Origin: a virus
IMG/VR virus record: IMGVR_UViG_3300036985_000573
Coordinates: 1 to 24,476 of that record
Length of the DNA: 24,476 bases
Strand: one strand, 5' to 3'
The position numbers were made by a program, and so were the translations under genes. Positions 15,198-23,081 of the stretch are shown piece after piece (within the stretch, counting starts at the first letter, position 1; each line of letters begins with the position of its first letter). Below the pieces are notes generated by a model. That model did no database searches. It saw only the letters and a program-made list of their open reading frames with translations, and was not told the DNA's origin.

Positions 15198-17701
15198 GGG
15201 TTAATGCCTGTTCCAGTGCTGACTGCTACCTTATCGCCACTGGCAATCTCTGCTGCTGCCAAGAGTTTAGCAGTGTCATTATCTTCAGTATTCATCTGAT
15301 AGCGAACTTGGTCACTGTTCTCAGTCCGTTGAGTCTCTGCCTGCTGCCGCAGTTGCTCTTGTTGGAAGGCTTCCTGAGATTTACGAGCCTCAGACTCAGT
15401 TTTCTGCTGAGCCGCTTGGGCTTTCTGCTGAGCATCCTGCTGCATCCGTTGCTGATCTAAGCCCAAACGGGCTTGATCGGACTGAGCACGCTGTTGGAGA
15501 GCCTGGCCTTGCACTTGGGCATTGATCTGAGCCACTTGCATCGAGTTATCTGGCGGCATTGGCGGCTGAGGCTTGTATTTCTGAGCTTCTTGGTCGATTT
15601 GAGCCAGTTCTTGGGCGAATGCGCCGAGTTGCTGTTCAATAAACTGCTGGACTTGCAGGATTACCTTGACCTGTGGGCCCGATTCCTCTTCAATCAAGTT
15701 ATCTTTCTGTGCTTTGTCCACTGCTTCGTGAGATTCGACCAAGTAGTAATTCAAAACGTGGTCCCGTAAGTGAAGAGCCATCGGATACAGATAGGTTTTG
15801 ATGATTGCCGGGTTAGCTCCGAACAAAGGAGACTTCAAGAACGGCAAATGAGTCATCAAATGAGCCATGTGATCCTGGCGAGGGAGCACATACAAGGGCC
15901 TACCCATCGCAGCAGCCACATTCTCGCTCACGGGATCCATATCCTCAGTGCCTGGCTTGGATTGAAGCACGTCTGTGTCGGTCAAACGGAGACTGCGGAG
16001 GAACATATCCTCCACTTTGCGTTGGTCGTATAGTTGAGGCAGGGCCGCGGCTCTTTGAACGATAGCCTGGACTTGGGCAAATCTCTGAGTCTCGCTAAAG
16101 ATAGCGGGATCAGAGACTGGAACAATGTCCATCGGGCCATCAAAGTCCGACGGTGTGACGTCCAGGTCATCGCCTGCTTCAGCAATATCGTCTTCCGTCA
16201 GGTAAGCACTGTTGATCCGATGCAGAATCTTGAACACTCGGCTCATGGAGTTGTGCAAGCGGGAGTGGATGGAGGAGAACACCACCATTCCCTGCTCAAT
16301 CAAGGCCATCGTAGTGCCAACTGGCTGATTCACATTCTGATCGGAAAGCTTCTCAAAGCTCGTTTGAATCACGCCCTTGCCTGCATCGACCAAGAAACCG
16401 AGTAACTGGAAGAGTGTAGGAGAGGGACCGTTGAACGGAAGAGCCATTGCCAGCTTCCGAACGTCGTCGATGAGTGCCCCGCCTTCCAACTCTACCACCT
16501 CTGTAGGTTGGACATTGATAGTCTGGCCGTTGGGTCCACCCTTGAGCTTGAGCAGCGTGGGGATGTTCTGGATATGAGCCGAATCAAGGAGGGCACGGAG
16601 TGAGCCTGTAGCAGCACCGCTCAGTCCTCCGATCATGTGAGTCAGTCCAATAGGATACGCGCCGCGCCAAGGCACGAACGGGAACTCCACAACCCAGTCC
16701 AGTTCTCTCCGACGATCGTCTGCCTCTTCCCAGTTTCGGTAGAGGGCAAGAGCCTTGCCGCTCGACTTGTCAATGCTCAGGATGTAGGGCTCCATTCCAT
16801 CCTCAAAATCCAAGTGGGTGTAGATTTCGAAGACTGTACGAAGCCCATCTTCGTTGTAGTAGTCATCTTCCCGGCCTTCGATCTTGTCATTGGCCTTGGT
16901 TGCTTTGCTGTATTCCGGCTCACCCGGGGGACCAATGTCCACGTCCATGTACATGCCACTCTTTACACGACGTTGGTATTCCTGTTCCGTGATGTACTGA
17001 ACGTGGGTCTTGCGTTCAGCGGAGTAAAAGTTGGTAGCAGCGAAGGGGAGGTAGATGTCGTCAATCGCAATGAACTCAGCCGAAGGCCTGCGATACTGGG
17101 GATTCCAGAGCATCTTTAAGTACTGAGCACCACCGAGAGGCAACTGCGTGCTGAGTTGCTCAAGTTCACCCCGAAACTCAGGCATCTGTTCAGTTGTTTG
17201 CCAGTTCATAAACTGGACTTTTCTATCAGCCTTCTCGACTTTGGCCTTGTCGCGTTCGCCAATTAACTTGCTGCGCACCGGACCACTCGGCGGAAAGATC
17301 TCACGCATGACCCGAGCACTAAAGTCCACACATGCTTCCACCAGCATCGGGTGGACTACCTTGTTGGCCCCGGAGAACTGTGCCCCTCCGGGCGCGTCGT
17401 CACCTAGTCCTGTGCGACGAAGGCCCTCTTCATAGAGTTTGTCGCGTTTAGCCCGGGCCTTCTTGTCCTTCTCGATCTTGTCAAGCAAGTCAGAGACTGC
17501 TTTCCCCAATGCCTTCTGGTCAACTTCGTCGACGATATTAGCGAAGTGTTTGAGATTTTTCTTCTCGTCCTTGTCATCGGCGATTCGGACCTTGGCGCCA
17601 CCGTCCTCGGTGTCTTCAGTGTTGGTATCCTCGTCGTCAAGTTCAATGCGTTCGTCTTCGCTCTCATTGATCGAGAGGTCGTGGTTCTTGGCTTCAGACA
17701 T
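15188..17701 (-). CDS. Portal protein, P22-like
   Basis: This 837-residue protein forms the dodecameric vertex ring through which DNA is packaged and ejected. The length fits the large podoviral portals. After an acidic N-terminus, residues of about 90-270 (EGLRRTGLGDDAPGGAQFSG, VMREIFPPSGPVRSKL, FMNWQTTEQMPEFRGEL, FIAIDDIYLPFAATNFYSAE) show the P22-type clip and wing pattern. Later segments include FVPWRGAYPIGLTHMIGGL and GAATGSLRALLDSAHI. The last 150 residues form a glutamine- and alanine-rich coiled coil, like the helical barrel reaching into the P22 head. The ATG overlaps the previous gene by eight bases. The stop lies in the first of four 14-base repeats. Confidence 0.88.
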   Translation of the reverse strand: MSEAKNHDLSINESEDERIELDDEDTNTEDTEDGGAKVRIADDKDEKKNLKHFANIVDEVDQKALGKAVSDLLDKIEKDKKARAKRDKLYEEGLRRTGLGDDAPGGAQFSGANKVVHPMLVEACVDFSARVMREIFPPSGPVRSKLIGERDKAKVEKADRKVQFMNWQTTEQMPEFRGELEQLSTQLPLGGAQYLKMLWNPQYRRPSAEFIAIDDIYLPFAATNFYSAERKTHVQYITEQEYQRRVKSGMYMDVDIGPPGEPEYSKATKANDKIEGREDDYYNEDGLRTVFEIYTHLDFEDGMEPYILSIDKSSGKALALYRNWEEADDRRRELDWVVEFPFVPWRGAYPIGLTHMIGGLSGAATGSLRALLDSAHIQNIPTLLKLKGGPNGQTINVQPTEVVELEGGALIDDVRKLAMALPFNGPSPTLFQLLGFLVDAGKGVIQTSFEKLSDQNVNQPVGTTMALIEQGMVVFSSIHSRLHNSMSRVFKILHRINSAYLTEDDIAEAGDDLDVTPSDFDGPMDIVPVSDPAIFSETQRFAQVQAIVQRAAALPQLYDQRKVEDMFLRSLRLTDTDVLQSKPGTEDMDPVSENVAAAMGRPLYVLPRQDHMAHLMTHLPFLKSPLFGANPAIIKTYLYPMALHLRDHVLNYYLVESHEAVDKAQKDNLIEEESGPQVKVILQVQQFIEQQLGAFAQELAQIDQEAQKYKPQPPMPPDNSMQVAQINAQVQGQALQQRAQSDQARLGLDQQRMQQDAQQKAQAAQQKTESEARKSQEAFQQEQLRQQAETQRTENSDQVRYQMNTEDNDTAKLLAAAEIASGDKVAVSTGTGINPNP

Positions 17702-19868
17702 ACATTTCTTCCTTCAGTTGGGCGACGAGGTCGTCGACTCGCGCTGGGTCGTATTCGGTGTTGCGGTGTTGGGCGATTATCTCGTCCACTCGCTGTGGAC
17801 TGTAGACTAAGCCTCCAGTGGCGAAGCCCTTGAGCTTGCGCAGTTGCTGCGGAGACAGAGCGCTTTCCGGCACGAAGGCCAGTGCGGCCTCGTACTCCTC
17901 AGGAGTCATGTGTCCAGTGGCGTCTATGCCGCGCGCAGACAGGTTTTCCAAAGCTGCGGGGGTAAACTCACGCGGTCCATGCCTCAGTCCAGTGTTGGCG
18001 TAATCCTCCACATCACCCCACTTGCCGGACTTGACAAAGTCTTGGACGAAGGGGCGGTACTCGTAGGGCTCAGAGTTGACGAGGTTGGCTTTGCGCTTGA
18101 TTTGGACGATGGTGTCAGGATATGGGACGATCTCTCCCTTCCAATTCTTCGCGATCCACGACCTAACTGACGCGGCGTGTTGGAAGTCTCGTGCTGGCAT
18201 TGCCGCTTTTGCTGCCGCCACAGCATCGTCTGGCAGCTCCTCGAAAAACCCGTCCAGACGCGGGGTCCTGCCCTTTGTCGTCATGATCTGCACATGCGGA
18301 TCGCCCTTGGCGTCCACAAGGACATGCAGCTGGTTGCCATCTGAGCCATAGCGCTTGGCCATGTCTGCACCCTGAGTGCACCACGCGCCTTGCTTGCCAA
18401 TGTCACACGCAAACTTCAGTGCCTTCTCATCCTTGGCGGTGTCAGGCACCGTCAACCAACGGAATCCGCCCTCATGCTCCTTGCGCACCGGGATGCCTTC
18501 AGCCGCAGCCTTGCGCGCAGTGAGCGCGGCTTGCTCACGCCAATCATTGATCGCAGCCACATGCCTGACAGCCTTCTCCATGCCCATGTTGGCCATCTTC
18601 TCAGGGGTGAGCAACAAGTTGCGGGGTAGGCCGCTCTCTGGGTTGAGTGCGTTGCGGAGTTCGTCGGTGAGGTGGGTGAAGCCGAGGTCGCGCATGCTGG
18701 GCGTAGTGTTAAAGACGTTTGTTTCTGGCGGCTTAGTTGCCAGCCATGAATTATCTTTGACCCATGCTGCTTTACCCAGTATAGAGCCTAATCTCGTGCT
18801 TGCATCGTCTAAGATTTGCTTAGCCGTGCCTGCCGGGTGTATCGCAATATCAGCGTTATTTTCCCAAACCTTCGCTAAGTCCAATTTACCTTCAGCCGGC
18901 ATTTTTAGGATAGATCTTTGTAAGCTAGCCAAGTCAGCGGCCATAGGGCTGTTGGGTTGGAAATGCAGCACCCCCTGCTCAGCCAGCGCACGCACGGGGT
19001 CGTCGGGCGTGGCCATCTGCTGCTTGACGTAGCGGGTGAGGGGGCCTTCGACGAATTTGTTGGAGGCAACATCAGCAGTTGTGAGCAACTGTGGATTGAG
19101 TCTTGGCGGTAACCTGTGGTTGACTTCCATTTCGAGAGTCAACGCTTGATCTGAAATTGGGTCACCGTAGGTGTCCATGCCCGGAATTCTATTCTTCTCA
19201 GGAGTGCCCCGCGCGATCAATCTTTCAGTTCGCTTCTGAATTGCCTCTTCTCTCGTAAACCCCTTCTTCTTCAACCCCGCCAGCGCATTCTCCACCGAGC
19301 CCTTGAGGAAGTTGTTGTCGCCGGTGTTGCGGATGATAGCGCCGACAGGCATACCCTTGGTCAGTTGCGCCACCTTAGCCATAGGAGATATGAACTGAGG
19401 CGCAGCCATCAACGCTTCGCCTGTGTCCTCCGACAAGAACGGAACATTAGCCTTGCCTGCATTGGTCAGTGGTTCGCCGTATCCAAAGCGTTCCAGTGTG
19501 CGTTGGATAGCAGGCACTCCGAAGAGCGAACTGATCGCGGCAGCAGGGGGATTGTCATACCCAAAAGGCTTACGAGCAAACTCATCCGCTTGTCCTATCT
19601 TCTTAGCCAACCAAGCTGCTTCTGGATGTTGCTCTGGCGTTGACCTCATCGAGCCTGCCCCAGCAACTGCGGCACTCCCAACAATAGCTGCTGGGACTCT
19701 GTAAGCCTTTTGCTCAGGCAACGCTAGCCACTGTTGGAAATTAGGCTGATCCTCGTACCGTACGTCTCTCATAGCCTTCTTGTAGGCTTCTTGTGCTGGC
19801 TGTTTTGCTACTGCTTCTTCCCGAAGCAACTTCAAACGAGCTAGGATGGAAGAGGAAGGCGTAGCCAT
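17694..19868 (-). CDS. Large virion-associated protein with PcfJ-like motif
   Basis: This 724-residue protein lies between large terminase and portal, where a gene of this size is unusual. An alanine-rich hydrophobic stretch (residues 58-73) sits near the N-terminus. Residues of about 478-540 (GFRWLTVPD, ACDIGKQGAWCTQGADMA, LHVLVDAKGDPHVQIM) resemble the PcfJ-like element of plasmid and phage polyvalent proteins, with a Cys at the expected core position. The C-terminus has FATGGLV followed by two related units (YSPQRVDEIIAQ, YDPARVDDLVAQ), a pattern seen in phage ejected or tail-length proteins. It may be an internal virion protein or carried effector. No catalytic set is complete enough to name an activity. 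GAGG precedes the ATG by seven bases. Confidence 0.7.
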   Translation of the reverse strand: MATPSSSILARLKLLREEAVAKQPAQEAYKKAMRDVRYEDQPNFQQWLALPEQKAYRVPAAIVGSAAVAGAGSMRSTPEQHPEAAWLAKKIGQADEFARKPFGYDNPPAAAISSLFGVPAIQRTLERFGYGEPLTNAGKANVPFLSEDTGEALMAAPQFISPMAKVAQLTKGMPVGAIIRNTGDNNFLKGSVENALAGLKKKGFTREEAIQKRTERLIARGTPEKNRIPGMDTYGDPISDQALTLEMEVNHRLPPRLNPQLLTTADVASNKFVEGPLTRYVKQQMATPDDPVRALAEQGVLHFQPNSPMAADLASLQRSILKMPAEGKLDLAKVWENNADIAIHPAGTAKQILDDASTRLGSILGKAAWVKDNSWLATKPPETNVFNTTPSMRDLGFTHLTDELRNALNPESGLPRNLLLTPEKMANMGMEKAVRHVAAINDWREQAALTARKAAAEGIPVRKEHEGGFRWLTVPDTAKDEKALKFACDIGKQGAWCTQGADMAKRYGSDGNQLHVLVDAKGDPHVQIMTTKGRTPRLDGFFEELPDDAVAAAKAAMPARDFQHAASVRSWIAKNWKGEIVPYPDTIVQIKRKANLVNSEPYEYRPFVQDFVKSGKWGDVEDYANTGLRHGPREFTPAALENLSARGIDATGHMTPEEYEAALAFVPESALSPQQLRKLKGFATGGLVYSPQRVDEIIAQHRNTEYDPARVDDLVAQLKEEMYV

Positions 19869-19877
19869 GTCTACGCC

Positions 19878-21449
19878 TCACGCAGCATAGGGGTTGACTC
19901 GTTCGAGCCGTTTGACAGGCAAGTCCTCAATGTCTTTAGCCCGAGGCAACTCGAACCACCCCTCGTTCTTAAGGAAGATAATAGCCTGGGAGAATGTGTC
20001 CACATAGTCATCATGTTGTGCTACGGGAAATTTGCTCAGTTGAGCTAGGAATTGCGTCGCTCCGCCTACAGCGTGTCCTGGATTCTTCGTCGATTCGGGT
20101 ATCCATAATAGCCCCAATTCCAAAGTAGGTGCAGCGGAATGTGCGCGACTGATCTTGTCCGCATTGCCGGGATTATAGCCTACCGCAGGCACATTGGCCA
20201 ATCTCAAATCTTGTAATAAACTCTGACCCGAGGCCTTCGCTTCAACCAACACTCTGTCCGGCCTCTTCGGCCTGTTCCAAGGATTCGCCTTACTCGAAGC
20301 TCCATACTCCGTTGTCCATGACCTAATCGCTCTCTTCCGTAGGTCTGGGTAACTCAAGTACTCATCCCACGCATCAATCAACATCGCGTTCCGCACGCCC
20401 TTGTATGTGAACATCCCCCACACAGTGCACGCAGTTGGATCCCCTGTGCTCTTCTCAGTAAACGCACAGTCGTATGACTGCAATATGTACTCGAACACAG
20501 GCAAGCCTCCGACGGGCCACAACTTGAAGAACGCAGTCTTCAATATCCCACCTTCCACAGGCGATGGATCCTGTTGCAACTGTCCGGACGAACCGTACGT
20601 CCCCAGCGCCTGCTTCAGCACTCGGATCTCTTCCGCCCCGAACCGATCAGGACAGATCAGTTCACCCTTTACTTGCCTAGGGTCATAGTCCCCAAGCACT
20701 GTCTTTCTATACTTCCCGTCCCACTCAGCGGGTATACAAATATGTTCCCAGCCTTTGATGTCCTGGAGTATGTGCCCACTAATATCCTGCTCATGTAGCC
20801 TCTGCATCACTACAACCATCGCGTCCGTCTTGGGATTGTTCAACCGCGTGCTCCACACTTGGTCAAACCATTGCAGCGCTGACTCCCGCATCGCATCGCT
20901 CTGTGCGTCCTGCGCTCCGTGGGGATCGTCCAATATCAGCCTTGATCCCCCTTCCCCCGTCGCCGTACCCCCCACCGACGTAGCAATCCGATAGCCGGTC
21001 TTGTCATTCTCGAATCGTTGCTTAGCGTTCTGGTCCCCCGCCATCGCAAACATGTGGCCCCATCGCTCCTGATACCAAGGCGACTGCACCAACCTCCGCG
21101 CCTTCAAGTTATCCCGAGTAGACAGAGCCCCTGAATACGAAGCAGCTAGGAACTTCTGCTCTGGCTGCGCTATCCATTCCCACATTGGCCACATCACACT
21201 AACAATAGTCGATTTACTATGCCTTGGGGGAATGTTAATCAGTAACCGCCTAATCTCTCCGCTCGATACCGCCTCCAGGTGTTCACAGATCGCCTCGATA
21301 TGCCACGACGGCACGAACGGTATCCCTGGCTCGACGGCGTCCCAACTCTGTTTCACAAACTCATAGAGCGAGGCTTCAGCTCTCCGCCTCAGTTGCTCTT
21401 TAGCCAGCAATTCCCGGAGTACTTCCGGGGTGGCGTGGTTCATGTTCAT
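19878..21449 (-). CDS. terL: Terminase large subunit
   Basis: This 523-residue packaging motor has an N-terminal ATPase with a variant Walker A (PPRHSKST, residues 74-81), Walker B LILDDP (171-176) and the coupling segment MVVVMQRLHEQD (211-222). The C-terminal RNase H-like nuclease shows SYDCAF with Asp327, LVEAKASG with Glu403, and HDDYVDTF with Asp480, Asp481 and Asp484, which are the expected acidic metal-binding positions. All key residues look intact, so it should be active. It cuts concatemers and pumps DNA through the portal. Two in-frame ATGs (21449 and 21443) are possible and neither has a strong ribosome site. It follows the small subunit after a 36-base gap made of tandem repeats. 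Confidence 0.93.
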   Translation of the reverse strand: MNMNHATPEVLRELLAKEQLRRRAEASLYEFVKQSWDAVEPGIPFVPSWHIEAICEHLEAVSSGEIRRLLINIPPRHSKSTIVSVMWPMWEWIAQPEQKFLAASYSGALSTRDNLKARRLVQSPWYQERWGHMFAMAGDQNAKQRFENDKTGYRIATSVGGTATGEGGSRLILDDPHGAQDAQSDAMRESALQWFDQVWSTRLNNPKTDAMVVVMQRLHEQDISGHILQDIKGWEHICIPAEWDGKYRKTVLGDYDPRQVKGELICPDRFGAEEIRVLKQALGTYGSSGQLQQDPSPVEGGILKTAFFKLWPVGGLPVFEYILQSYDCAFTEKSTGDPTACTVWGMFTYKGVRNAMLIDAWDEYLSYPDLRKRAIRSWTTEYGASSKANPWNRPKRPDRVLVEAKASGQSLLQDLRLANVPAVGYNPGNADKISRAHSAAPTLELGLLWIPESTKNPGHAVGGATQFLAQLSKFPVAQHDDYVDTFSQAIIFLKNEGWFELPRAKDIEDLPVKRLERVNPYAA

Positions 21450-21453
21450 GGAG

Positions 21454-21494
21454 TCTTAGAGCTTTGTATCTTAGAGCTTTGTATCTTAGAGCTT
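21454..21494. repeat. Tandem 15-bp repeats at the terS stop codon
   Basis: The unit TCTTAGAGCTTTGTA occurs twice in full and once in part (21454-21468, 21469-21483, 21484-21494). On the minus strand each copy begins AAGCTCTAAGATAC, so the first carries the last terS codons and TAA stop, and the rest form the gap before terL. This is the same arrangement as the portal-end array but with an unrelated unit. Confidence 0.88.
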
Positions 21495-22253
21495 CGGTAT
21501 CACAAACCCATACTCCTGCTCTAACTCCGACAGAGCGGGAGGTGGAGGGGGCGGCACATGTAGGGGAGCAGGACGTTTGACAGTCGCAGGGCGTTTGACA
21601 GTCGCGTGCTCCTTAACGGGAACATCCTCCACGTCATTCGTCTCCAGCTCAAGAATGTCCCCCGACTCCTGGGGCGTGGCCTTGGACAGCAACTTCTGCA
21701 TATTGTCCAACTCCACATCAGACAAGCCGCGGAAGTTCATAGCCGAGACCTGAATCGGTCCACCGTTCGCTCCCGTGTGCTCCGTCAAGAGCTTATCCCC
21801 ATACAGTCTCGGCAGCATCTTAGCCAGGATCCACTTCCGCGTTTCCACTCTCAGCCTCGACCGCTGGACAACTTCCGAGTTCATCCGCACCATCCCGTGC
21901 TCATCCACGAAGGTATCCTCATCGGCCCTGTCTGCAATATCCAGCAGTTCATCCGCCAGCAACCGATACCCAGTGTCTCTAGCCTGTGAGTATACCCTCG
22001 CTAAGTCCTGATCGTCATATACCCACCTCAGAAACTGAGACGGGCTGATAACCCCGATCGCTGCCGTGGCCATCCGACAAGCCTTATGCAGAGGATGTCC
22101 CTCAGACAGCAAGGGCAAAATGAATTCCGCAATATCTCGACGGTATGGGGAATTGGGGAGTGTAGGTCTCAACCTCGTAGGGTCAAGCACTTTACGATCC
22201 GGGCCTTGAGCAGAGCGGAGTTGTCCATTGGGCATAGGTGGCGAATATACCAC
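21486..22253 (-). CDS. terS: Terminase small subunit
   Basis: This 255-residue protein likely recognises viral DNA and loads the large subunit. A helical N-terminal half (RRDIAEFILPLLSEGHPLHK) precedes a typical small-terminase core, SQARDTGYRLLADELLDIAD and RVETRKWILAKMLPRLYGDK (residues of about 88-155). The C-terminus is low complexity and ends in a proline tract; it holds a duplicated hexapeptide ATVKRP, mirrored by an 18-base tandem duplication near 21571-21608. The GTG start at 22253 has GGGAG eight bases upstream; the ATG at codon 7 is an alternative. It is first in the structural operon, downstream of the duplicated promoter-like elements. Confidence 0.88.
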   Translation of the reverse strand: MVYSPPMPNGQLRSAQGPDRKVLDPTRLRPTLPNSPYRRDIAEFILPLLSEGHPLHKACRMATAAIGVISPSQFLRWVYDDQDLARVYSQARDTGYRLLADELLDIADRADEDTFVDEHGMVRMNSEVVQRSRLRVETRKWILAKMLPRLYGDKLLTEHTGANGGPIQVSAMNFRGLSDVELDNMQKLLSKATPQESGDILELETNDVEDVPVKEHATVKRPATVKRPAPLHVPPPPPPALSELEQEYGFVIPKL

Positions 22254-22420
22254 TGCCGCATCTCCCAGTCAATCGTCCGTTCTAACGTATGAGTCTGAGG
22301 GGTTGGTTATCCCCCGGGGGCCAGGTCGATCATGGATCAGAGGCCCGATTAGCCAAGGTGGCGGGGCCAAAAGACTGGGTGGGCTCCCCGGGGGCATGTG
22401 GTCCCTTTTAGATTACGGGT
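22254..22420. other. Leader region upstream of terS with GC palindromes
   Basis: No credible gene is seen here. It would be a leader of about 165 bases if transcription begins at the promoter-like site at 22424. CCCCCGGGGG occurs at 22311-22320 and CCCCGGGGG at 22386-22394. A phage cos or pac site is commonly near terS, so this is a reasonable place to look for one, but nothing proves it. Confidence 0.4.
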
Positions 22421-22463
22421 CTTTTAATATGTAGTCCCCTAATTTTTGAAAACGGGTTAGCGA
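22421..22463 (-). promoter_or_regulatory. Promoter-like element, copy 1
   Basis: Read on the minus strand this gives TTTTCA (22452-22447), a 17-base spacer and TATTAA (22429-22424), pointing toward terS. It is one of two copies spaced 64 bases apart. Each box matches the sigma70 consensus at 4 of 6 positions, so recognition may need an activator or a phage factor. Confidence 0.45.
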
Positions 22464-22481
22464 CTCCCCCCCCGGGGGAGT
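22463..22481. repeat. GC-rich perfect inverted repeat
   Basis: ACTCCCCC and GGGGGAGT form perfect 8-base arms around CCC, lying between the two promoter-like copies. It sits where the upstream copy would start transcription, so it may act as an operator or leader structure. There is no adjoining T-run, which argues against a simple terminator. Confidence 0.7.
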
Positions 22482-22484
22482 AGG

Positions 22485-22527
22485 CTTTTAATATGTAGTC
22501 TCATAATCTTTGAAAACTGGCTAGCGA
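22485..22527 (-). promoter_or_regulatory. Promoter-like element, copy 2
   Basis: On the minus strand TTTTCA (22516-22511) and TATTAA (22493-22488) are again 17 bases apart. Over 43 bases it differs from copy 1 at 5 positions, all outside the two boxes and most of them in the spacer or upstream of the 35 box. Conservation of the boxes is what a functional duplicated promoter would show. Confidence 0.45.
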
Positions 22528-22616
22528 TCTCATGGGCCTCGGCGAAAAAACCCGTGAATCCTGCTGGGGGTGTGTGGGGGACAGCGACAGTGAGCCCAAA
22601 CCGACACGGGTCAGTT

Positions 22617-22670
22617 GTAACCAGATGTAACAGACACATTTGGTTACGGTTGACAGCCCCTGTCGACCGT
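22617..22670. repeat. Two adjoining inverted repeats
   Basis: GTAACCAGATGT (22617-22628) pairs with ACATTTGGTTAC (22636-22647) with one mismatch and a 7-base loop. It adjoins ACGGTTGACAG (22646-22656) pairing with CTGTCGACCGT (22660-22670), with one mismatch and a 3-base loop. Dyads of this size are typical of repressor or initiator binding sites, or they may form cruciforms. No matching regulator gene lies in the window. Confidence 0.7.
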
Positions 22671-22690
22671 GTCTAGTTGTAACCGTCGGC

Positions 22691-22715
22691 TCACGCCAAC
22701 GGAGGCACACGCCAA
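22691..22715. repeat. Short direct repeat ACGCCAAC
   Basis: ACGCCAAC occurs twice (22693-22700 and 22709-22716), 16 bases apart, just before the iteron array. It is short and could be chance, but it lies in an otherwise repeat-filled segment. Confidence 0.3.
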
Positions 22716-22813
22716 CAGAGACTGAGTCGCTGCCTCGGTGACGCGGGGCAGTGCGTCACCGAGGGCATGAGGTCAGGGAGTCGGTGACGCGGGGCAGTGC
22801 GTCACCGACGAAC

Positions 22814-22842
22814 GACTATATAACTAAAACGCATAAAGAACT
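22814..22842. other. AT-rich stretch within the iteron array
   Basis: Immediately after the second 28-base palindrome comes ACTATATAACTAAAACGCAT and similar sequence, distinctly AT-rich against GC-rich flanks. AT-rich segments beside iterons are the usual DNA-unwinding element of replication origins, and this is the main reason to consider an origin. No clear DnaA box was seen. Confidence 0.4.
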
Positions 22843-22999
22843 CGGTTGATTCTCGGTGCGGCGGGCCGCGTCACCGATCCGCGTCACCGAGAAACCGAGA
22901 CATCCCGCTATAGGCTCAGGGCCCAATCTCGGTGACGCAAAACTCGGTGACTCGGGGGGGGCGTCCCTAGGGGGAGGGAGACCGCGTCACCGACCGAGA

Positions 23000-23081
23000 A
23001 CGCTTACGCTGCCTCGGGCTCCACTTCATGCTGAAGACATGAAGGTGGAAGCCACGAAGCAGGCGTCACGTTTGCAAGCGT
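23000..23081. repeat. 80-nt imperfect hairpin inside the array
   Basis: The left arm 23000-23030 reads ACGCTT, ACG, then CTGCCTCGGGCTCCACTTCATG with small gaps. The right arm 23038-23081 can pair back to it: reverse-complemented it gives ACGCTT, ACG and CTGCTTCGTGGCTTCC followed by ACCTTCATG. The apical CTTCATG-7-CATGAAG is perfect. It might be a structured RNA, a single-strand origin or a degenerate mobile repeat. Confidence 0.55.

Noticed and set aside
16637-17119. Plus-strand frames opposite the portal gene
   Set aside because: The portal frame is long and family-supported; the opposite frames have no ribosome sites or recognisable domains.
22311-22481. Intrinsic terminators at the CCCCCGGGGG palindromes
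   Set aside because: None is followed by a T-run on either strand, so they were recorded as palindromes only.
22457-22710. Minus-strand open frames of 60-69 residues upstream of terS
   Set aside because: They run through promoter-like repeats and palindromes, overlap each other in different frames and show no coding character.
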